A DNA stretch of 64,000 nt from positions 1,273,957 to 1,337,956 of the forward strand of contig NZ_KK211187.1 of the NCBI RefSeq assembly GCF_000620805.1, read 5' to 3'. A program made the position numbers and the translations under genes. The stretch comes from Exiguobacterium undae DSM 14481 (GTDB lineage: Bacteria > Bacillota > Bacilli > Exiguobacteriales > Exiguobacteriaceae). The notes beneath the pieces are model-generated. The model saw only the letters and a list, made by a program, of their open reading frames with translations. It made no database searches and was not told the origin of the DNA. Numbering within the stretch: the first letter of the stretch is position 1; each line of letters begins with the position of its first letter. Below are positions 48,595 through 57,465 of the stretch, piece by piece.

Positions 48595-50814
48595 ATGTCA
48601 CAAACAAAACAGACGTTTTCGACCGAACTCGGTGGACGTCCTTTAACAATTGAAATCGGTCAACTGGCCAAACAAGCAAACGGAGCAGCGTTGATCCGCT
48701 ACGGTGAAACGGCAGTTCTGGCGACGGTTGTTGCATCTAAACAACCAAAAGACTTGGATTTCTTCCCATTAACAGTGAACTATGAAGAAAAATTATATGC
48801 TGCCGGTAAAATTCCGGGTGGCTTCCTAAAACGTGAAGGACGTCCAGGCGAAAATGCGATTTTGACATCACGCTTGATTGACCGTCCAATCCGTCCGTTA
48901 TTCCCAGACGGATTCCGTCATGACATTCAAGTCGCAACGACGGTATTATCGTCAGATGAAGATAACTCACCAGAAGTCGCAGCGATGATCGGGGCATCGA
49001 TTGCCCTGTCGATCTCAGACATTCCGTTTGATGGTCCGATTGCAGGTGTGACAATTGGTCGTGTTGACGGTGAATTCATCATCAATCCGACATTGGCTCA
49101 GGCGGATGCGAGTGATATCGACTTGCAAGTCGCTGGAACAAAACACGCGGTCAACATGGTTGAAGCGGGTGCGAAAGAAGTATCAGAAGAAGCGATGCTG
49201 GAAGCGATTCTCCTCGGGCATGATGTCATCAAGACATTGATTGCCTTCCAAGAAGAAATCGTCGCAGCGGTCGGAAAAGAAAAATTTGAATACACGGTTT
49301 CTTCGTTTGACGAGACGCTTGTCTCACGTCTGAAAGCTGATGCACTGGCGGAAGTGACGACGGCCGTTCAAGTCGAAGAAAAACAAGCACGTGATATCGC
49401 AATCAACGAAGTGATTTCAAAATACATCGATCAGTACGCAGCAGATGAGTCTATTTCGGAAGCGCAACTGTCTGAAGTATCAGGTGTCTTGAATAAATTC
49501 GTCAAAGCTGAAGTCCGTCGTTTGATCACAGACGATAAAGTCCGTCCGGATGGTCGTGGTCTTGCTGAGATTCGTCCACTTGATTCAGAAATCGGTCTCT
49601 TGCCGCGTGCCCACGGTTCAGGTCTCTTCACTCGTGGTCAAACACAAGTCTTGTCTGTTGCGACACTTGGTGTTGCAGGGGATGCTCAAATCATCGATGG
49701 TCTCGGATTAAAAGCGGAAAAACGTTTCATGCACCATTACAATTTCCCGCCGTTTTCTGTTGGGGAAGCACGTCCGATGCGTGCACCGGGTCGTCGTGAA
49801 ATTGGTCACGGAGCACTCGGTGAACGTGCCTTGTTACCGGTTCTTCCTTCGGAAACGGATTTCCCGTACACGATTCGTCTTGTGTCAGAAGTTCTTGAAT
49901 CAAACGGTTCATCTTCACAGGCGTCAATTTGTGGATCAATCCTTGCGATGATGGATGCCGGTGTGCCGCTTAAAGCACCAGTTGCCGGGATTGCAATGGG
50001 CTTGATCAAAGAAGGCGAAAACTATTCGATTTTGACAGACATTCAAGGGATGGAAGATCATCTCGGTGACATGGACTTCAAAGTTGCAGGAACAAAAGAC
50101 GGCGTTACGGCGCTTCAAATGGACATGAAAATTGGCGGCATCACGCGTCAAATTCTAGAAGAAGCACTTGAACAAGCACGTCTTGGCCGTCTGCATATTC
50201 TGGAACACATGAACTCCGTCATCGCAGAACCACGAACTGAACTGTCGAAATATGCGCCGAAAATCGTCACGCTGAAAATCAATCCGGATAAAATCCGTGA
50301 TGTGATTGGACCCGGCGGTAAAGTCATTAACGGCATCATCGATGAGACTGGTGTTAAGATTGATATCGATCAAGACGGAACCGTCTTCATCGCGTCAACG
50401 GATCAAGACGGCATCAACCGTGCCCGTCAATTGATCGAAGACATCGTCCGTGAAGTCGTGATCGGCGAAGAGTTTGACGGAACGGTTCGTCGGATTGAGA
50501 AATTCGGTGCGTTCGTTGAACTGTTTAAAGGAAAAGATGCCCTTGTGCATATTTCAGAACTTGCGCTTGAGCGTGTCGGTCAAACAGAAGACGTCGTCAA
50601 ATTAGGTGACAAGTTGAAAGTGCGTGTCACGGAAGTTGACGATAAAGGACGTGTCAACGCGTCACATAAAGTCCTCCTTGTTGAAGGCATGACTCCGGAA
50701 GATCGCGCATCTTACGAAGAAAAGAAAAAAACAGAGCGTGAAAACCGCCCGCCGCGTCGGGATACTGGATCTCGCCCACCACGTGACGGACAACGTCCAC
50801 CACGTCGTAACTAA
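48595..50814 (+). CDS. pnp: Polynucleotide phosphorylase
   Basis: 3'-5' phosphorolytic exoribonuclease of the RNA degradosome. Two RNase PH domains (first [21 protein letters not shown] ..., second [17 protein letters not shown] and [18 protein letters not shown]), then KH ([20 protein letters not shown]) and S1 ([30 protein letters not shown]). ATG 48595 follows GAGGGG. At 739 residues it is somewhat longer than most; the surplus includes an Arg/Pro-rich C-terminal tail of about 30 residues. Confidence 0.98.
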   Translation: MSQTKQTFSTELGGRPLTIEIGQLAKQANGAALIRYGETAVLATVVASKQPKDLDFFPLTVNYEEKLYAAGKIPGGFLKREGRPGENAILTSRLIDRPIRPLFPDGFRHDIQVATTVLSSDEDNSPEVAAMIGASIALSISDIPFDGPIAGVTIGRVDGEFIINPTLAQADASDIDLQVAGTKHAVNMVEAGAKEVSEEAMLEAILLGHDVIKTLIAFQEEIVAAVGKEKFEYTVSSFDETLVSRLKADALAEVTTAVQVEEKQARDIAINEVISKYIDQYAADESISEAQLSEVSGVLNKFVKAEVRRLITDDKVRPDGRGLAEIRPLDSEIGLLPRAHGSGLFTRGQTQVLSVATLGVAGDAQIIDGLGLKAEKRFMHHYNFPPFSVGEARPMRAPGRREIGHGALGERALLPVLPSETDFPYTIRLVSEVLESNGSSSQASICGSILAMMDAGVPLKAPVAGIAMGLIKEGENYSILTDIQGMEDHLGDMDFKVAGTKDGVTALQMDMKIGGITRQILEEALEQARLGRLHILEHMNSVIAEPRTELSKYAPKIVTLKINPDKIRDVIGPGGKVINGIIDETGVKIDIDQDGTVFIASTDQDGINRARQLIEDIVREVVIGEEFDGTVRRIEKFGAFVELFKGKDALVHISELALERVGQTEDVVKLGDKLKVRVTEVDDKGRVNASHKVLLVEGMTPEDRASYEEKKKTERENRPPRRDTGSRPPRDGQRPPRRN

Positions 50815-50817
50815 TGA

Positions 50818-50870
50818 AAACAAGGTGGCTCAACGGTGCGAAAACGTGCATCGAGAGCCACCTTGTTTCA
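50818..50870 (+). terminator. Hairpin terminator after pnp
   Basis: A 14-bp perfect stem (50818-50831 with 50855-50868, core AAGGTGGCTC/GAGCCACCTT) encloses a 23-base loop. The tail is only weakly T-rich (TTTCATATTT), so termination may be incomplete and the M16 peptidase gene could be read through from pnp. No other promoter was seen. Confidence 0.7.
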
Positions 50871-50891
50871 TATTTGAAGGAGGAGCAAGTC

Positions 50892-52115
50892 ATGATTGAA
50901 CAGATTACATTACCAAACGGTGTCCGGATTGTCAGTGAACGGATGTCGAATACCCGCAGTGTCGCCACCGGTATTTTCATTAAGGCCGGCTCACGTACGG
51001 AAACGATGGAAGAACACGGGATCAGTCATTTGATTGAACACATGATGTTTAAAGGGACCGCACAGCAATCCGCGAAAGAAATCGCCGTTTATTTTGACCG
51101 GCTTGGTGGTAATATTAATGCATTCACGAGTAAGGATCAGACGTGTTATTATGTCAAGACATTAGATGAACATGCGCGGGCTGCATTTGACGTTCTGGCG
51201 GATATGTTCCTGGACTCGAAGTTTGAAGAAGAGGAACTGGAAAAAGAAAAACGTGTCGTCATTGAAGAAATCAAGATGTATGAAGATACACCGGACGACC
51301 TCGTTCACGAACTGCTAGCGATTGCGGCATATGGCGACGATGTCATGGCACGTCCCATCCTCGGTACGGAAGAGAGTGTCCTAAAAATCAATCGTCAGAT
51401 GATTATGGAGTATGTCAAGGAAGCGTATGCTCCGGATCAAATCGTCATCTCACTGGCGGGGCATGTGACGGATGAATTGATTGCTCAGGTCAAAAACCGC
51501 TTCAGCATCATCGAACCGAGTCAAACGACCCGCCATATCCAAGCTCCCATTCTCAAAAGTGATACCGTGCGGAAGGAAAAAGACACGGAGCAAGTGCATG
51601 TGTGTTATAACTTCCCATCCATCGCGTCGGCCGACGACCGTCTACCGACGTTGGCTTTGTTAAACAACGCTTTCGGAGCGACGATGTCCAGTCGTCTGTT
51701 CCAATCGATTCGCGAAGACCGTGGTCTCGCGTATTCCGTCTTCTCGTATTACACGACATTTGACGACCATGGGACGTTTACGATTTATGTCGGGACATCA
51801 AAAGAAACACTGGAAGAGGTCGAAACCGTCTTAGCAGCTGAAATCAAGACGTTATTGGCCGATGGTCTGACAACAAAAGAAATCGAGGACGGCATCGAGC
51901 AATTAAAAGGATCGCTCATCCTTGGAAATGAGAGTACATCAAGCCATATGAACCGAAATGCGCGAAATGAAATTCATTTAGGGACACATCCGACGTTAGA
52001 GGAAGTCCTGGCGGAAGTGGAACAGATTACAGCAACGGACATTCGGGAAATGATCACACATATCTTCAGTCAACCGCCTGCAAAAGCGTACATCTTGCCG
52101 GAAATTGAAGGATGA
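50892..52115 (+). CDS. mlpA: M16 family zinc peptidase (MlpA/YmxG-like)
   Basis: Processing-peptidase-like metalloprotease of 407 residues. The inverted zinc motif HxxEH is His46-Leu-Ile-Glu49-His50, with the downstream third ligand region EKEKRVVIEEIKMYEDTP. The C-terminal half shows the family R/Y pair region RLFQSIREDRGLAYSVFSYY. It follows pnp as mlpA does in B. subtilis, where it influences protease gene expression. Substrate unknown. ATG 50892 follows AAGGAGGAG; an in-frame ATG at 50814 would run through the terminator hairpin. Confidence 0.9.
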   Translation: MIEQITLPNGVRIVSERMSNTRSVATGIFIKAGSRTETMEEHGISHLIEHMMFKGTAQQSAKEIAVYFDRLGGNINAFTSKDQTCYYVKTLDEHARAAFDVLADMFLDSKFEEEELEKEKRVVIEEIKMYEDTPDDLVHELLAIAAYGDDVMARPILGTEESVLKINRQMIMEYVKEAYAPDQIVISLAGHVTDELIAQVKNRFSIIEPSQTTRHIQAPILKSDTVRKEKDTEQVHVCYNFPSIASADDRLPTLALLNNAFGATMSSRLFQSIREDRGLAYSVFSYYTTFDDHGTFTIYVGTSKETLEEVETVLAAEIKTLLADGLTTKEIEDGIEQLKGSLILGNESTSSHMNRNARNEIHLGTHPTLEEVLAEVEQITATDIREMITHIFSQPPAKAYILPEIEG

Positions 52116-52119
52116 GACC

Positions 52120-52148
52120 TTGAAACAGAACGGAGCTTCCCCTACACT
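52120..52148 (+). promoter_or_regulatory. Sigma-A-type promoter of the murE-fem-M15 unit
   Basis: TTGAAA (52120-52125), 17-base spacer and TACACT (52143-52148), about 50 bases before the murE start. It begins just after the M16 peptidase stop codon. Confidence 0.72.
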
Positions 52149-52197
52149 GAGATAGCATGTAATTGAAAAACAAGATGTTGAGAAAGAAGGAATACCC

Positions 52198-53661
52198 TTG
52201 AACTTAGCTGAATTAATCGGAGTCATTCAGACTCAAAAAATTGAACGTATGGTAGATGCGCACGTGGTCTCCTTAACAACAGATTCACGAGATGTGAAGC
52301 CAGGGACGTTATTTGTCGCCATTAAAGGATATACAGTGGATGGACACGATTATGCGCAACAAGCCGAGGCACAGGGGGCCGTTGCGATTGTCTCAGAACG
52401 TCTGCTCGACGTGACGATTCCTGTTATTCTTGTACGGAGTACGACACGAGCCATGGCAGAACTGGCTGGTAAGTTTTATGACTATCCTTCTGAAAAGATG
52501 CGGATGATCGGCATTACGGGCACGAACGGTAAGACGACAACGACGACGATTGTGCGTGACGTTTTGGCCCAGTTGGGACGAAAAACGGGAATCATCGGAA
52601 CGGTTGAAGTGAAGATTGGTGACCGGGTCGTTCCGAGTCGGAATACGACACCGCAAAGTTCCGAACTCCAAGCCTTTTTCCATCAGATGCAACAAGAAGG
52701 TGTCGAAGATGTCATCATGGAAGTCTCTTCCCATGGATTAGAGCTCGGACGGGTGACCGGTACGGACTTTGATGTCGCCGGGTTTACGAACCTGACACAC
52801 GATCACCTCGATTTCCATAAGACATTTGAAAATTACGCCCGTGCTAAAGGGCTGTTGTTTGCCCAACTCGGACAACGGTTATCTGATCAAAAGGTTGCCG
52901 TCTTGAATGCGGATGATGAAACAAGTGCCATGTTCGAGATGATGACAGGTGCTCGTGTCCTGACTTACGGGATTGATCAACCGGCCGACTTGCAAGCGAA
53001 AAACATTACACAGACCCTGCAAGAAACGACATTTACGATGGTGTACCAAGAACAGGCGATCGAATTGACCGTTCAATTCATCGGTCGATTTAATGTCTAC
53101 AATTTATTGCTTGCGACAGGCATCTTGTTATCGATCGGGTACAGTTTGACTGAGATTTCGAATGCGATCACTCAGATTCAACCTGCTAAGGGACGGATGC
53201 AACGTTTACCGATTGAAGGGTACAATATTTATGTCGATTATGCGCATACGCCGGACGGAATTGAGCAATGTCTCAAAGCATTAGTCGATGTGCCAAAAGA
53301 AAACATCATCTTTTTAATCGGGACAGGTGGAAACCGGGACGTGACCAAACGTCCGATGATGGGACAACTCGCGTCGACGTATGCGGGAACCGTCGTCATC
53401 ACGACGGATGATCCACGTTTTGAATCCTACGAATCGATTACGAGCGGTATCGCTTCCGGCATGTTACATGATCAGTTTGTTGAAATTGGAGATCGGGAGG
53501 AAGCAGTTCGTTATGCAGCCAGTCTGGCCCGTCCGGACAACATCGTGATCTTGGCAGGAAAAGGGCATGAAAAATATCAAATCATTGGGGATGAAAAAAC
53601 ACCCCTCGACGAAGAACAACTCGTCAAAGAGATGATACGCCAATTGGAGGAAAAGAAGTGA
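52198..53661 (+). CDS. murE: UDP-N-acetylmuramyl tripeptide synthetase MurE
   Basis: ATP-dependent ligase adding the third amino acid of the peptidoglycan stem peptide. The 487-residue protein has an N-terminal UDP-binding domain (DSRDVKPGTLFVAIKGY), ATP loop GITGTNGKT with Lys112, NTTPQSSEL, the carbamylated-Lys region YARAKGLLF, and YVDYAHTPDGIEQCL in the C-terminal domain. The amino-acid-specificity motif reads Asp404-Asp-Pro-Arg407 instead of the DNPR typical of diaminopimelate enzymes. This, and the FemABX gene that overlaps it by 4 bases, suggests L-Lys as substrate, but not decisively. TTG start after AGAAGGAA. Located outside the usual mur/dcw cluster. Confidence 0.93.
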   Translation: MNLAELIGVIQTQKIERMVDAHVVSLTTDSRDVKPGTLFVAIKGYTVDGHDYAQQAEAQGAVAIVSERLLDVTIPVILVRSTTRAMAELAGKFYDYPSEKMRMIGITGTNGKTTTTTIVRDVLAQLGRKTGIIGTVEVKIGDRVVPSRNTTPQSSELQAFFHQMQQEGVEDVIMEVSSHGLELGRVTGTDFDVAGFTNLTHDHLDFHKTFENYARAKGLLFAQLGQRLSDQKVAVLNADDETSAMFEMMTGARVLTYGIDQPADLQAKNITQTLQETTFTMVYQEQAIELTVQFIGRFNVYNLLLATGILLSIGYSLTEISNAITQIQPAKGRMQRLPIEGYNIYVDYAHTPDGIEQCLKALVDVPKENIIFLIGTGGNRDVTKRPMMGQLASTYAGTVVITTDDPRFESYESITSGIASGMLHDQFVEIGDREEAVRYAASLARPDNIVILAGKGHEKYQIIGDEKTPLDEEQLVKEMIRQLEEKK

Positions 53662-54917
53662 CTTACCAACAACTAGAATTAGAGCAGACACAATTTGAAG
53701 CCTTTGTTAAAACACATCCTAAAGGGGATTTGTTACAATTGCCGGCCTGGGGATCCGTGAAAGCGGCAACCGGTTGGACACATGAACGGATTGCCGTCGG
53801 TACGGCGGACGGACAACCGGTTGGGGTAGCCCTCCTGTTGTTTAAACAAGTTCCGAAACTGCCTTTTACATTATGTTATGCTCCGCGTGGTTTCGTCGTC
53901 GATTACAGTGATCAAGCGGCTGTTGCCGCTTTACGGGATGCGGCGATCCAGGTTGCGAAAAAACGAAAAGCGATCGCCATCAAACTTGATCCGAACGTCG
54001 ATCGAACAGAGTATCCGAACTTGTTACAAGAGATGCAGACACTTGGCTTTAAACATAACGGATTTGGCGGCGGTTTTGATTATGCACAACCCCGCTTTAC
54101 GATGGAAACGAGCCTGGAAGGAACGGAAAAAGAAATTTTTGATCGATTCCATTCGAAGTTCCGTTACAATGTCCGGTTGGCTGAACGAAAAGGGATCGTC
54201 TGTTATGAAGCGTCACGGGCGGAACTCAAGACGTTCGCTAAACTGATGGTCGAAACAGGCGAACGTGACGGGTTTTCCATTCGCGGATTGGATTATTTCG
54301 AGAATCTATACGACCACTTGCATCCAACCGGAGACGCAGCGTTGTTCCTGACGAAACTCGATGTCGTCCGAGCACTTGAAAATACAGAAGCGGCCTTACT
54401 CCAAGCGGATAAGGAGCTAACGAAAATTCATCGTCAACTCGAGAAAGAGACGGTTGAGAAAAAGCTCAACAGCTTAAACAATCGATTGGAACAGACGACA
54501 GCTCAGATGGTCAAAGCAGAAAAATCGAAAACCGAGTTATTGACCATTGCGGCGAAACATCCGGACGGTGTGATTTTATCCGGAGGTCTCTTGACATTGG
54601 CCGGTCGACGTTCGTATTACCTTTACGGGGCTTCATCAAATGAATACCGGGAGTTCATGCCGAATCATTTGATGCAGTGGACGATGATGCGTCATGCCAA
54701 GGCAAACGGTGCTCTTTCCTACGATTTTGGCGGTGTCAGCGGTTCGACGGATCCGGACGATCATTACGCCGGATTGTATGCCTTTAAATCGGGCTGGGGC
54801 AGTGAGATGATCGAAAAGATTGGTGAATTTGATTACGTCTTGAACAAGCCATTGTATCTCTTGCTGGAAACGGGCTTGCCAATCCTTCAAAAAATTCGGA
54901 AGAAGTTACGCCGTTAA
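53658..54917 (+). CDS. FemABX-family peptidoglycan interpeptide-bridge aminoacyltransferase
   Basis: Uses aminoacyl-tRNA to add bridge residues to the Lys of lipid-linked peptidoglycan precursors. The 419-residue protein has the FemABX fold: LLQLPAWGSVKAATGW near the N terminus, an acceptor region with FHSKFRYNVRLAERKGI, a long coiled-coil arm (about residues 235-300, rich in Lys/Glu/Gln) typical of FemA-like tRNA-dependent enzymes, and C-terminal YYLYGASSNEYREFMPNHLMQW and YDFGGVSG. GTG start overlaps the murE stop (GTGA). Which residue (Gly, Ala or Ser) is added cannot be read from sequence; Gly fits the suspected genus. Confidence 0.88.
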   Translation: MTYQQLELEQTQFEAFVKTHPKGDLLQLPAWGSVKAATGWTHERIAVGTADGQPVGVALLLFKQVPKLPFTLCYAPRGFVVDYSDQAAVAALRDAAIQVAKKRKAIAIKLDPNVDRTEYPNLLQEMQTLGFKHNGFGGGFDYAQPRFTMETSLEGTEKEIFDRFHSKFRYNVRLAERKGIVCYEASRAELKTFAKLMVETGERDGFSIRGLDYFENLYDHLHPTGDAALFLTKLDVVRALENTEAALLQADKELTKIHRQLEKETVEKKLNSLNNRLEQTTAQMVKAEKSKTELLTIAAKHPDGVILSGGLLTLAGRRSYYLYGASSNEYREFMPNHLMQWTMMRHAKANGALSYDFGGVSGSTDPDDHYAGLYAFKSGWGSEMIEKIGEFDYVLNKPLYLLLETGLPILQKIRKKLRR

Positions 54918-55579
54918 TGAAACGGGGGACAATCTTCATCTGGATTTTGTTCCTGTTCGTCATGTTTGCCGTAGGTCTGTTTCTTGCTGCATCGACTGAT
55001 CGGATGCCGAGTATTCTGGTGGATCAGCCGGATTTAGGAATTGACAGTTGTCCACGCGACCAAGCAGGAGAAAATCGTCTCATTAATGACAGTGCCGAAA
55101 ACTTAAAAAATCTTCATCCTGCAGTTGAGGCGGGCGCAAAAGATTTGATTCGCCTCAGTCACTCCTGTTACAACATCGATATTCGGATTACGCAAGGATA
55201 TCGGACAAAGAAACAACAGGACGCTTTGTATGACCAAGGACGTTCCCGTGCTGGAGAAATCGTCACCAATGCGCGTGGTGGCGAATCGATGCACAATTAC
55301 GGTCTTGCTTTTGACTTCGTTCAGATGGTAGATGGGGATATCTCCTATGATCTGGAGTACGACGGAAACAATTCCGGGAAAAGTGACTGGCGGGAAGTCG
55401 CGGCGGTCGGGAAGGCACTTGGCTTTGAGTGGGGCGGTGACTGGAAACGATTTGTCGATTATCCGCATTTTGAAATGACGTTTGGGTATTCCCTTGACGA
55501 TCTTCAAGCGGGTGAACGACCGAGCCGGCAAGAAAAAGCAAACCGGACGGAAGAAATCGAGACGCTTTTGGCGCCATAA
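54917..55579 (+). CDS. M15 family peptidoglycan peptidase (CwlK-like)
   Basis: Membrane-anchored or exported zinc peptidase acting on cell wall. An N-terminal hydrophobic segment (about residues 6-26) is followed by an M15 domain: IRITQGYRTKKQQDALYDQGR, the zinc motif MHNYGLAFDF (His and Asp) and the third ligand His in DYPHFEM; KSDWREVAAVGKALGFEWGGDW is also typical. The pattern matches L-Ala-D-Glu endopeptidases such as B. subtilis CwlK more closely than VanY D,D-carboxypeptidases, though the latter name is often applied. Its ATG overlaps the FemABX stop by one base; 220 residues. Confidence 0.87.
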   Translation: MKRGTIFIWILFLFVMFAVGLFLAASTDRMPSILVDQPDLGIDSCPRDQAGENRLINDSAENLKNLHPAVEAGAKDLIRLSHSCYNIDIRITQGYRTKKQQDALYDQGRSRAGEIVTNARGGESMHNYGLAFDFVQMVDGDISYDLEYDGNNSGKSDWREVAAVGKALGFEWGGDWKRFVDYPHFEMTFGYSLDDLQAGERPSRQEKANRTEEIETLLAP

Positions 55580-55582
55580 ACT

Positions 55583-55626
55583 AACATCGTGTTGCCCTTT
55601 GGATAGGCAATACGATGTTTTTTTTT
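55583..55626 (+). terminator. Intrinsic terminator after the M15 peptidase gene
   Basis: AACATCGT followed by TTGCC on the left arm pairs with GGCAA and ACGATGTT on the right arm, closed by a loop and followed by a run of about ten T. It ends the murE transcription unit. Confidence 0.95.
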
Positions 55627-55646
55627 CGTTTTCATGGTCCCTGTTG

Positions 55647-55675
55647 TTGGCAGAACGGCAAAGTTCGGCTAGAAT
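55647..55675 (+). promoter_or_regulatory. Sigma-A-type promoter of the RNase J gene
   Basis: TTGGCA (55647-55652), 17-base spacer, TAGAAT (55670-55675), leaving a leader of about 50 bases before the GTG start. Confidence 0.8.
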
Positions 55676-55732
55676 AGTGATAGTGATAAGTGGACGGCTC
55701 ACGAAAAGTGAATATAAATAGGAGGTCATGTT

Positions 55733-57397
55733 GTGTCAAAGAAAAAGACGGAAAAAGTAAGCGTCTTTGCTCTTGGTGGAGCCGGTGAAATCGGTAAGAA
55801 CATGTACGTCGTCGAACTCGACGAGGACATCTTCGTAATCGATGCCGGATTAATGTTCCCAGGAGACGAGATGCTTGGAATCGACAAAGTCATTCCAGAC
55901 ATCAGTTATTTAAAGGAAAACAAAGAACGGATTCAAGGGATTTTCATCACCCATGGTCATGAGGATCATATCGGAGCGCTCAGTTACGTCTTACGGGACT
56001 TAAAAGTACCTGTTTACGGGACACGTTTAACACTTGGATTAATTGAAATTAAACTAAAAGAAGCCGGTTTATTGAAAAAGGCAGATCTTCGTCCAATTGA
56101 TGCCAAGACGAAATTAACCGTAGCGGGACATTTCATTACCTTTTTCCGCGTCAATCATTCGATTCCGGATGCCGTCGGGGTATGTATCCAGACATCGCAA
56201 GGCGCAATCGTCCATACCGGAGACTTCAAGTTTGATTATACGCCGGTTGACGGGAAACAAGCGGATTTCGGGAAGATCGCGGCCATCGGTCAGCGTGGTG
56301 TCCTTTGTCTGTTGTCTGATTCGACGAATGCCGAACGTCCTGGTATGTCCGGCTCAGAATCAACAGTCGGTTCTGAATTAAACGATGTCATTTACGAAGC
56401 ACCGGGTCGTGTCATCGTCGCATCGTTTGCGTCAAATGTACACCGGTTGCAACAAGTGTTTGCAGCAGCAGAAGCTAACAATCGTAAAGTAGCGGTTGTC
56501 GGTCGCAGCATGGTCAATATCGTAGAAGTGGCGCAACGTTTAAACTACTTACGATTTAAACAAAAAACGTTGGTCGAACTGTCTGATATCAACCGTCTGG
56601 ATGACAATCAAGTCGTCATCTTGACGACGGGTTCGCAAGGGGAACCGATGGCAGCACTCACGCGCATGGCGCGTAATGCCCATAAACAGGTGAACATTCG
56701 TCTGAACGATACGGTTGTCGTCGCGGCTTCACCGATTCCGGGAAATGAGAAGTCTGTCTCGAAAACGATTGACCTCTTGTTCCGCGCGGGAGCGAACGTC
56801 ATCTACAATCAACGGAAAGTCCACGTATCCGGTCACGGTCATGCGGAAGACTTGAAATTAATGCTGAACTTGATTAAGCCTAAATTCTTTGTGCCGATCC
56901 ATGGTGAGTTCCGGATGCAAAAAGCACACAGCCGTTTAGCCCAAACTGTAGGTGTCAATGCCAACAATATCTTCATCATCGAAAATGGGGATGTCGTTGA
57001 ATTTGAAAAACGAAAAGCACGGATGTCACGTAAAGTGAACGCCGGGAACGTCTTGATTGATGGAATCGGTGTCGGAGATGTGGGGAACATCGTCCTTCGT
57101 GATCGTCGTCTCTTATCGCAAGATGGTGTCGTCCTCTGTGTCATCACCATCAGTCGGAAAAATAAAACGATCGTTTCGGGACCAGAAATCATTTCACGTG
57201 GATTCGTCTATATGCGGGAATCTGAAGATATGATCAATGAAGCCAATCGAATCGTTGCGAAGCAACTGCAAGGGAAATTGAATGGTGAACTCGATTGGAC
57301 TGAAATGAAGTCGCTGATTCGTGATAAGCTCAGTTCTTATCTGTATGAACAGACAAAACGCCGTCCAATGATCTTGCCGATTATCATGGAGATTTAA
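55733..57397 (+). CDS. rnjB: Ribonuclease J (J2-like lineage with complete catalytic motif)
   Basis: Metallo-beta-lactamase/beta-CASP exo- and endoribonuclease for mRNA decay and rRNA maturation. The 554-residue protein carries the full zinc motif His74-Gly-His76-Glu-Asp78-His79, [25 protein letters not shown] and a C terminus [12 protein letters not shown]. Overall wording ([49 protein letters not shown]) and location before ftsK match B. subtilis RnjB. As I recall, RnjB has a degenerate HGHDEN at the active site, so this protein should be catalytically competent. GTG start follows GGAGG with 7-base spacing. Confidence 0.92.
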   Translation: MSKKKTEKVSVFALGGAGEIGKNMYVVELDEDIFVIDAGLMFPGDEMLGIDKVIPDISYLKENKERIQGIFITHGHEDHIGALSYVLRDLKVPVYGTRLTLGLIEIKLKEAGLLKKADLRPIDAKTKLTVAGHFITFFRVNHSIPDAVGVCIQTSQGAIVHTGDFKFDYTPVDGKQADFGKIAAIGQRGVLCLLSDSTNAERPGMSGSESTVGSELNDVIYEAPGRVIVASFASNVHRLQQVFAAAEANNRKVAVVGRSMVNIVEVAQRLNYLRFKQKTLVELSDINRLDDNQVVILTTGSQGEPMAALTRMARNAHKQVNIRLNDTVVVAASPIPGNEKSVSKTIDLLFRAGANVIYNQRKVHVSGHGHAEDLKLMLNLIKPKFFVPIHGEFRMQKAHSRLAQTVGVNANNIFIIENGDVVEFEKRKARMSRKVNAGNVLIDGIGVGDVGNIVLRDRRLLSQDGVVLCVITISRKNKTIVSGPEIISRGFVYMRESEDMINEANRIVAKQLQGKLNGELDWTEMKSLIRDKLSSYLYEQTKRRPMILPIIMEI

Positions 57398-57403
57398 CAA
57401 GAA

Positions 57404-57449
57404 GAGCGACTCAGAAAGGCCGATCCATGGTCAGCTGGGTCGTTTTTTT
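57404..57449 (+). terminator. Intrinsic terminator after RNase J
   Basis: CGACTCAG (57407-57414) pairs with CTGGGTCG (57435-57442) with one G-T pair, then seven T. Confidence 0.82.
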
Positions 57450-57465
57450 ATCAGGAGGTATACAC

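Noticed and set aside
50814-50891. N-terminal extension of the M16 peptidase from ATG 50814
   Set aside because: It would translate through the pnp terminator hairpin, lacks a ribosome-binding site, and adds 26 residues not expected for the family. ATG 50892 has a strong site.
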